8,525 nucleotides of DNA, taken from Pseudomonadota bacterium. Lineage in GTDB: Bacteria > Chloroflexota > UBA6077 > JAJPHF01. Shown piece after piece: positions 1 to 4,380 of the stretch (its first letter is position 1; every line of letters begins with the position of its first letter). The stretch lies in the NCBI GenBank assembly GCA_021325365.1, contig JAJPHF010000114.1, forward strand, positions 1 to 8,525, in the 5' to 3' direction. The position numbers were made by a program, and so were the translations under genes. Under the pieces are notes generated by a model, which did no database searches, was not told where the DNA came from, and saw only the letters and a program-made list of their open reading frames with translations.

Positions 1-117
1 CGGGTCTCGTACTATACTGACGCCTACGCCCGGTGGGAGCTTGAGAACCTCGGCCAGGTGAAGATCAGCCTGGAAGGCATCCCCCTGCAGGAGCCGGCGC
101 CGGCGGCAGCGGGATAG
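1..117 (+). CDS. C-terminal end of an unrecognised protein (5'-truncated by window)
   Basis: Frame 1 is open from the first base to TAG at 115-117 and gives 38 residues, starting RVSYYTDAYARWEL and ending in an Ala/Pro-rich tail (EPAPAAAG). The codons are GC-rich at third positions, as in the replication genes further right. A strong stem-loop terminator begins 23 bases after the stop, which supports this being the real end of a gene and of its transcription unit. There is too little sequence to assign a family. The charged, Tyr-rich stretch followed by a low-complexity tail suggests a soluble protein. No function is claimed. Confidence 0.55.
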   Translation, partial: RVSYYTDAYARWELENLGQVKISLEGIPLQEPAPAAAG

Positions 118-140
118 GCCGAGCATTCTGCGGCGTGCGG

Positions 141-177
141 AGAGCCCCAGCGACTCGCTGGGGCTCTTGCTGTTGTT
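141..177 (+). terminator. Rho-independent terminator-like stem-loop
   Basis: AGAGCCCCAGCG (141-152) pairs perfectly over 12 bp with CGCTGGGGCTCT (156-167) around a 3-base loop, ACT. It is followed by the T-rich run TTGCTGTTGTT. It lies 23 bases after the stop of the left-edge gene and in the same direction, so it most likely ends that unit and insulates the cassette that starts at 500. Confidence 0.8.
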
Positions 178-499
178 CCGCACTGCTTTTTCTTGCTGGT
201 GCCACCCGCTAGGTGCGCAGCAACACCACGCATAGGTGCCCAATCCGCTCCAAGCAGCTTCGCCCGCGGATAGTCCAGGCATGACAGCCTGACCTGATGA
301 GCTCTTCACTAAGCCTGAACCTGTCTACAAGACGTTGGCACACCACCGCAGGTTATCAAATTAGGCCGGCGTCTTTCCCGGTCGCACCAGGCCCGTGTGA
401 TAGCCCCGGCGCACCCGGACGTAGATTACGAAACATTAGCTCTATAGAGTAGAGGCAACCATCTCCTCGCAGCGCTTCGACAGCAGCGCCGCCTAGAAC
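178..499. other. Gene-free leader upstream of the QueC-like cassette
   Basis: No convincing coding frame, tRNA or rRNA is visible here. Open frames on the minus strand lack ribosome binding sites and typical codon use. The stretch from about 300 to 460 is visibly richer in A and T than the flanks, as expected of a promoter region. However, I find no well-spaced -35/-10 pair. Candidates such as TTGGCA at 335-340 have no good -10 element at 16-18 bases, and TATAGA at 443-448 lacks a -35. Weak inverted repeats occur (CAGGC/GCCTG at 276-291, AACCTG/CAGGTT at 318-354). The promoter of the 500-3378 operon is expected here. Confidence 0.4.
440..449. promoter_or_regulatory. 10-bp palindrome CTCTATAGAG, possible operator or -10 overlap
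   Basis: CTCTATAGAG is a perfect palindrome in an AT-richer patch 50-60 bases before the first gene of the cassette. It contains TATAGA (443-448), which could serve as a -10 element, so a regulator bound here would block the promoter. A 10-bp palindrome can also arise by chance, and no -35 element is evident. Confidence 0.25.
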
Positions 500-1291
500 A
501 TGGGGGTAAGGATGGGCCACGTTCGTCTTGGTCGGCTGCCCAAGACCAGCCGTTGGCGTAGCGTCGTGGGACTCTTGTCCATTGCCCCGGGCGACGTGCG
601 CGCGGTTGCGGAAGCCACCGCCGAAGCCGCCGAGATGCGCCTGCGGCTGCTGGCGCTCGATACGACGTTAGTCTATTCATTCTGGCTCTTGACCCGCGTC
701 ACCTGGGCCTCCCGTAGCCCGGCGTTCGCAACCGTGCTTGCCGATCTGGGCCTGGAGCCGGTCGACACCCCCTCGCCGCTCACGTTGATCGCCCAGCTTG
801 GGGAGCGCGTGCGCGCGTGGTCCCGCGAGCATCCGGAGTCGGGCCCCTTTGCCGAGCTGGCGCTGCTCGCCCTCCGCCGGGCGCTCTCGGAGACCGTGGG
901 GCAGGAGAACCTATCGCTATTCGGTAGCTCGCTGGAGGATCTGCGGCGGGTGCTACGCCCGTACTCGACGGCGGCCCGATTCGGCACCCTCGCCAAACGC
1001 TTTTTCGGCGACCTGCTCGCGCGCACTTTGCGGTTCTTCGTCGACCGCGAGCTGTCCAATCGCGTCGGCGGCCCAAACACCTTACAGACGATTACGGACA
1101 GCGTGAAGTTCACTGAGGCGCTGGAGCTGTACGCGCGCCAGACGGCCGTCATCATGGAGCAGTATGGTGCCGACTGGTACAGCAAGTACAACTGGCAAGC
1201 GCGCGGAGAGATACCTCAGGAGGAGGCGCGTCGGTTCGTCGCCTACTCACTGGCCAAGCTGCGTTCTGAGCTCCGGCAGCCCGAGCCGTGA
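500..1291 (+). CDS. Helical protein of unknown function, partner of a QueC-like enzyme
   Basis: The product is 263 aa and appears soluble and alpha-helical; it has no signal peptide or clear membrane segment. A stop in frame at 494-496 fixes the start at ATG 500 or ATG 512. The second has GGGGG at 502-506 as a weak ribosome site, and both choices give an N-terminal Met-Gly. Recognisable blocks are LPKTSRWRSVVGLL near residues 14-27, an aromatic helix around LVYSFWLLTRV, a central helical region ending in FVDRELSNRVG, and WYSKYNW at 226-232 followed by a basic C-terminal helix (LAKLRSELR). The pattern resembles unnamed proteins that I recall beside QueC-like genes, but I cannot name a domain. 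The stop overlaps the next start by 4 bases (GTGA), so the two are translated together and probably act together. I infer it is the partner or substrate of the QueC-like enzyme. Confidence 0.85.
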   Translation: MGVRMGHVRLGRLPKTSRWRSVVGLLSIAPGDVRAVAEATAEAAEMRLRLLALDTTLVYSFWLLTRVTWASRSPAFATVLADLGLEPVDTPSPLTLIAQLGERVRAWSREHPESGPFAELALLALRRALSETVGQENLSLFGSSLEDLRRVLRPYSTAARFGTLAKRFFGDLLARTLRFFVDRELSNRVGGPNTLQTITDSVKFTEALELYARQTAVIMEQYGADWYSKYNWQARGEIPQEEARRFVAYSLAKLRSELRQPEP

Positions 1292-3378
1292 GCGAGACAC
1301 TCACCCGCGCGCTGATCGAGTGTGACGGAGCCACGGCGCCGCCAGCATTGGCGCGCGAGCCCTGGACGATTCGCCACGCGCTCCGGGCACATGGAACGTC
1401 GCCCGATCTCAATCTGCGCATCGATTCACTGAGCGATGTCGTCCAGACAATCGTGGTACCTGTCGCATCCGACCTGTTGCGCATCGCCGCCTATACCTAC
1501 GGAGCGGACCAGGAACTCTCGCGTGGCGGGGATCGAGACCCAACCGACGCTGGCTGGCGTCGGGAGATCGCGTTGTGCGTGCCCGTGGTGGCGCTTGACG
1601 TGTGGGCGCGTGACGACGTCCAAGACTTGCTAGGCGAGACACTCCACTTCGCGACCGACGACACGTGGCGCTTCGCGTTTAGTCACGGTGACGCCGAGGC
1701 GCATTCGCTGCCCATGTTCAACGAGCGCGAGCAGCTATATGACCCGGACTGCGTGCTGATGTTCTCCGGCGGCGCCGATAGCCTGTGCGCGGCGGTCCGG
1801 GCAGTGGCGGCGGACGACGCGCGGCCGTTGCTCCTAAGTCATCGATCAGCGACGTACTTCGACGCCTGGCAGCGGCAGCTCGTCGAGCAGTTGCGCCGCG
1901 CTCTGCCCCAATGGCGGTTCCCCCATCGTGGCTGCTGGGTCCAGCGCCGGGACGGTGAGGCCCGTGAGCGAACGCGCCGCTCACGGGCGTTTCTCGTCGC
2001 CAGTCTGGGCGCCGCGGTTGCCCTGCAGCTCGAGCTCACCCGCGTCCTGCTCGCGGACAACGGCGTGGTGAGCCTGAACGTATCACTCAATGGCAGCGTG
2101 GCGGGCGCCCAGGCCAGCCGGTCCACGCATCCACAGTTTCTACATCTATTCAACCGCCTGCTCCGCGCCATCTTCCCGGCGCCTGTACGGGTGACGAACC
2201 CTCAATGGGCGCAGACGCGGGCTGAGGTCTTAAGTACGCTCACGGCTCACCACTGTCCCGAACTGCTCCCGTACACCCGGTCGTGTAGCCGCGCGCATGG
2301 GCTGCCGCCAAGTCAGCCTCATTGCGGGACGTGCTCTCAGTGCATCGATCGCCGGTTCGGTGTGCTAGCCGCCGGGTTGGAGGCGCACGACCCGCCCTCC
2401 GGCTACGCCAAGGATGCGTTTAGAGAAGCGCTCCCGCCGGGGTATGATCGGACGATTGGTGAGTCCTATCTTCGTCTGGCGCAGCGAATCGACGAGACGC
2501 CTGAAGACCACCTCTTTGAGAAATTCGGGCAATTGTTCGACGCGGTGTTACCCAGTGAGGAGGGTATCGTCTCCCGCAGCCACGCCGTGCAGAAGCTGCT
2601 CAAGCGGCACGCGGCGAGTGTCGGCCAGGTGATGCAAAAGATGAATGCCCAGTTGAGTGGCGCTCTCTGGGCGGGCGCCATCGCGCGAACGAGTCTGCTG
2701 GGACTACTCCACAACCATATGGTGGCAGCCACTCCGTCATCCGTCGGCATGGAGGACGCCGCGATCTGGCAGCGGATGGGTAGTCAGTGGCGACTCGTAT
2801 TCCGGGGGCACGAGGCCTACGTACAAGATCGACTGGGCGTCCGCTATCTGGCGCATCTGCTGGGGGCACCAAACACGGAAATCTCGGTACTGGACCTTTT
2901 CAACCGGGAACGTGGGGGCCGGAAGCCCGCCGACGCGCTATCAGACATCGCGGTGCAGCAGGCGATGGCCGAGAAGCAGATGCGCAGCGGCGGCAGCGGT
3001 GAGCTGGATACCCCGAAAGAACGCGCGATCCGCCGTCTTCTGCGGCAGATCGATGCGCTCCGCACCGAGCACGAGACGGCGCTGGATCTGGGAGAGACCA
3101 ACTACGCGAGCACCCTCGCCGACCAACTCGAAACGCTCGATGCCCGACTAAGCGGCGCCTACGCCGATCTGCTGGGCAACAACCGGCTGAGCGACCAGTT
3201 TAAGCGCCAGCGACAAGCGGTAACGAAAGCGATCAGGAGCGCAATTCGCCTCATCGGCGAAGCCCATCCTCAACTTGGCCGGCATCTGCATGCCAGTGTC
3301 CGCGTGGCCCTGCTTTGTAGTTACTGGCCTGACCCCCCTGTGCACTGGGAGCTGCGGCTCTCCCCGTCCGCGGCGTAG
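1288..3378 (+). CDS. QatC/Cap9-like QueC-family PP-loop enzyme fused to a wHTH/coiled-coil signalling domain
   Basis: The product is 696 aa; household QueC is only about 220-230 aa. It starts at GTG 1288 inside the previous stop. Residues 1-155 form an N-terminal region seen in defence QueC-like proteins (LLRIAAYTYGAD, then WRREIALCVPV). The PP-loop SGGADS is at 160-165 and binds ATP in this family. SHRSA follows at 184-188, DNGVVSLN from 257 and STHP at 279-282. A zinc site comprises C333, C346, C349 and C352 (CGTCSQCIDRRF). From about residue 488 comes a different module: WQRMG, then LGVRYLAHLLG from 516 and ISVLDLF (winged-helix-like), a charged coiled coil at about 577-625, and CSYWPDPPVHWEL near 677-689. 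I know this module from the C-termini of large ATPase/TPR regulators. QueC normally makes preQ0 from CDG using ATP. No queD, queE or tgt is present, so I infer a defence role with the 263-aa partner, perhaps modifying it. Confidence 0.88.
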   Translation: MSETLTRALIECDGATAPPALAREPWTIRHALRAHGTSPDLNLRIDSLSDVVQTIVVPVASDLLRIAAYTYGADQELSRGGDRDPTDAGWRREIALCVPVVALDVWARDDVQDLLGETLHFATDDTWRFAFSHGDAEAHSLPMFNEREQLYDPDCVLMFSGGADSLCAAVRAVAADDARPLLLSHRSATYFDAWQRQLVEQLRRALPQWRFPHRGCWVQRRDGEARERTRRSRAFLVASLGAAVALQLELTRVLLADNGVVSLNVSLNGSVAGAQASRSTHPQFLHLFNRLLRAIFPAPVRVTNPQWAQTRAEVLSTLTAHHCPELLPYTRSCSRAHGLPPSQPHCGTCSQCIDRRFGVLAAGLEAHDPPSGYAKDAFREALPPGYDRTIGESYLRLAQRIDETPEDHLFEKFGQLFDAVLPSEEGIVSRSHAVQKLLKRHAASVGQVMQKMNAQLSGALWAGAIARTSLLGLLHNHMVAATPSSVGMEDAAIWQRMGSQWRLVFRGHEAYVQDRLGVRYLAHLLGAPNTEISVLDLFNRERGGRKPADALSDIAVQQAMAEKQMRSGGSGELDTPKERAIRRLLRQIDALRTEHETALDLGETNYASTLADQLETLDARLSGAYADLLGNNRLSDQFKRQRQAVTKAIRSAIRLIGEAHPQLGRHLHASVRVALLCSYWPDPPVHWELRLSPSAA

Positions 3379-3415
3379 GTCGCTAGAGCGATTTCCGAGG
3401 TCGCTCTAGCGACCT
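3377..3415. repeat. 14-bp perfect inverted repeat overlapping the stop of the QueC-like gene
   Basis: AGGTCGCTAGAGCG (3377-3390) pairs perfectly with CGCTCTAGCGACCT (3402-3415) around an 11-base loop. The left arm includes the last two bases of the stop codon. It could be a terminator for the cassette, although no T-run follows. The right part alone, 3398-3415, is an 18-bp palindrome (AGGTCGCT-CT-AGCGACCT), which fits a protein-binding site equally well. Confidence 0.7.
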
Positions 3416-3422
3416 CCTGTGG

Positions 3423-3478
3423 CGCTCTGATTGCCGTGTAGCTCTGTCCAGAGCGACCCTTGAGGTCGCTCCGGCGAC
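3423..3478. repeat. Further GGTCGCT/GAGCGACC inverted and direct repeats
   Basis: The spacer continues with CGCTCTG (3423-3429) pairing with CAGAGCG (3449-3455), and GAGCGACC (3451-3458) pairing with GGTCGCTC (3464-3471) around CTTGA. The 17 bases at 3462-3478 repeat those at 3397-3413 with two mismatches, so the same motif recurs in both directions through the spacer. It lies between the cassette and the replication operon. It may end the first unit, regulate the second, or both. No clear -35/-10 promoter was found among the repeats. Confidence 0.6.
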
Positions 3479-3553
3479 GCGCAAAGTCGCGCTGGTGAGT
3501 GAAAGGCTTCTCCCGTGGGGAGCATGGCCAGCACTCAGCAGGAGACGCGCGAC

Positions 3554-3778
3554 ATGGACCGGCAGTCGTATTCCTCTCGTCCTACAGCACCCTTCCAAAC
3601 CTCATTCACCACCGACCGCACTCCCGCTCCCGCACCGCTCGTGGAGCCCGAGCGGCAACTGCTCGCCCGCGTGTACGCGCTGCTACGCGCGGTCGCCCAC
3701 CGTGACGCCGAGGGCGCTACACCTGCTGCCGCCGTGGAAGACAACGGTGCCGTCCTGGGAGGCTCGGATGGACGGTGA
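3554..3778 (+). CDS. Small hypothetical protein, first gene of the replication operon
   Basis: I chose ATG 3554 (74 aa, starting MDRQSYSSRP) because CAGGAGA at 3539-3545 lies 8 bases upstream. The same frame also offers ATG 3524 and GTG 3515, but their ribosome sites are too close or absent. Residues 1-30 are Ser/Thr/Pro-rich and probably disordered. One clear amphipathic helix follows (EPERQLLARVYALLRAVAHR), then an acidic Ala/Gly-rich tail. No known domain is recognised. The gene overlaps the next one by 11 bases and precedes the zinc-finger and helicase-polymerase genes. A small accessory or adaptor role in replication is possible but is only inferred from position. The frame shows codon bias consistent with coding, whereas the competing frame over the same bases is Cys/Trp/Pro-rich and unlikely. 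Confidence 0.6.
   Translation: MDRQSYSSRPTAPFQTSFTTDRTPAPAPLVEPERQLLARVYALLRAVAHRDAEGATPAAAVEDNGAVLGGSDGR
3756..3762 (+). promoter_or_regulatory. Strong Shine-Dalgarno TGGGAGG that fixes the start at 3768
   Basis: TGGGAGG sits 5 bases before ATG 3768, inside the end of the preceding gene. It shows that the 63-residue reading starts here rather than at the far upstream start of the same open frame. Confidence 0.75.
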
Positions 3779-3959
3779 GGCGATGTTCCCGGCGATGAGG
3801 GACCATCCCGGCGATCCCGTCGCAGATACAGCGTGGCTGTCTAACGCCGATCTGGATGCAGAGTCACGGGCGTACTTGAGCGCATTCCTAACGGCCCGAC
3901 GCGGGATAGATGGCCAACTGTACTGGCCCGCCGACGAGTTGAGGCTTACCGATGCCTAG
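3768..3959 (+). CDS. Small acidic hypothetical protein
   Basis: The product is 63 aa, starting MDGEAMFPAMRDHPGD. Its strong ribosome site lies within the preceding gene, whose stop (3776-3778) it overlaps, so translation is coupled. The open frame extends further upstream, but that part reads as shadow sequence rich in Pro, Cys and Trp. The protein is acidic, with a predicted helix (DLDAESRAYLSAFLTARRG) followed by LYWPADELRL. No signal peptide, metal-binding cysteines or known domain is visible. It overlaps the zinc-finger gene by 8 bases, so it belongs to the same operon, and a replication accessory role is inferred from position alone. Such short genes before phage primase-helicase genes are common and usually uncharacterised. 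Confidence 0.65.
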   Translation: MDGEAMFPAMRDHPGDPVADTAWLSNADLDAESRAYLSAFLTARRGIDGQLYWPADELRLTDA

Positions 3960-4380
3960 CCTACAGCCGCGCTACACCGAGGCGGTGAGGTCGTGTGACC
4001 CGGTGCGCCGGGAAGTGGCGCGCCGGCAGCTTGCACGCCTGCAGACCCCGAGGCGTACCCACACGGACGCCGCGGCCAGCGTCTGGGGCCATGTGCCGCT
4101 CGCCGCGCTGTTCCAGGAGGCGGGCAACGTCCTGCGACCGCGGGCAGCCGGCCGCGTTGAAACCGGGCACGAGCCGTTCCACGGCAGCCGCAGTGGCCGC
4201 TGCGTCACCATTAGTCCCGAGACCGGCCTCTGGTGGTGCCGCGCCTGCCGGCAGGGCGGCGACGCGGTCACGTTTGTCCAGCAGTGGAAGGGCTGGCGGT
4301 ATTCAGCCGCCGCCGCCTGGCTGGTCGCCCGCTTCGGCCGCCCTGCCCATGGACGCGGGCCTCGCGGGAGGGTGCGCTAA
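3952..4380 (+). CDS. Stand-alone CHC2-like (DnaG-type) primase zinc-finger protein
   Basis: The product is 142 aa, starting at ATG 3952 with TTGAGG at 3938-3943 upstream. Residues 1-70 are basic and helical. Residues 73-110 resemble the DnaG zinc-binding domain: H73-E-P-F-H77, then C84, PETGLWW, C96-R-A-C99, and RQGGD followed by VTFVQQW. The next part, YSAAAAWLVARFG, matches the helix that closes this domain in primases. Canonical CHC2 fingers have C-x2-H then C-x2-C. Here the first Cys is Glu74, so H73 or C84 may replace it as ligand. The domain normally binds template DNA for primer start-site choice. No catalytic TOPRIM or AEP domain is attached. The stop overlaps the helicase-polymerase start (TAATG), so the two products are made together and probably work together at the fork. 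Confidence 0.82.
   Translation: MPSLQPRYTEAVRSCDPVRREVARRQLARLQTPRRTHTDAAASVWGHVPLAALFQEAGNVLRPRAAGRVETGHEPFHGSRSGRCVTISPETGLWWCRACRQGGDAVTFVQQWKGWRYSAAAAWLVARFGRPAHGRGPRGRVR
4366..4372 (+). promoter_or_regulatory. Shine-Dalgarno GGGAGGG fixing the helicase-polymerase start
   Basis: GGGAGGG lies 7 bases before ATG 4380, which itself overlaps the upstream TAA (TAATG). The open frame extends back to 4233, but those 49 codons overlap the zinc-finger region of the upstream gene and have no ribosome site. Confidence 0.8.

Noticed and set aside
178..499. A tRNA, small RNA or attachment site in the leader.
   Set aside because: No cloverleaf, no duplicated core sequence and only 5-6-bp stems could be found by eye.
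673..1191. A 172-codon minus-strand frame opposite the 263-aa protein.
   Set aside because: It is very Ser/Arg-rich, lacks a start signal, and is contradicted by the coupled plus-strand gene pair.
1288..3378. A household queC (preQ0 synthase) annotation.
   Set aside because: The protein is three times the usual length, has the longer defence-type cysteine spacing (C-x12-C-x2-C-x2-C) and a C-terminal fusion, and has no queuosine genes beside it.
3495..3767. An N-terminal extension of the 63-aa gene to a 154-aa protein.
   Set aside because: It reads as Cys/Trp/Pro-rich shadow sequence over the 74-aa gene. A strong ribosome site precedes ATG 3768.
4233..4379. An N-terminal extension of the helicase-polymerase frame.
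   Set aside because: These 49 codons overlap the zinc-finger domain in another frame and are Arg/Pro-rich. GGGAGGG before ATG 4380 marks the real start.
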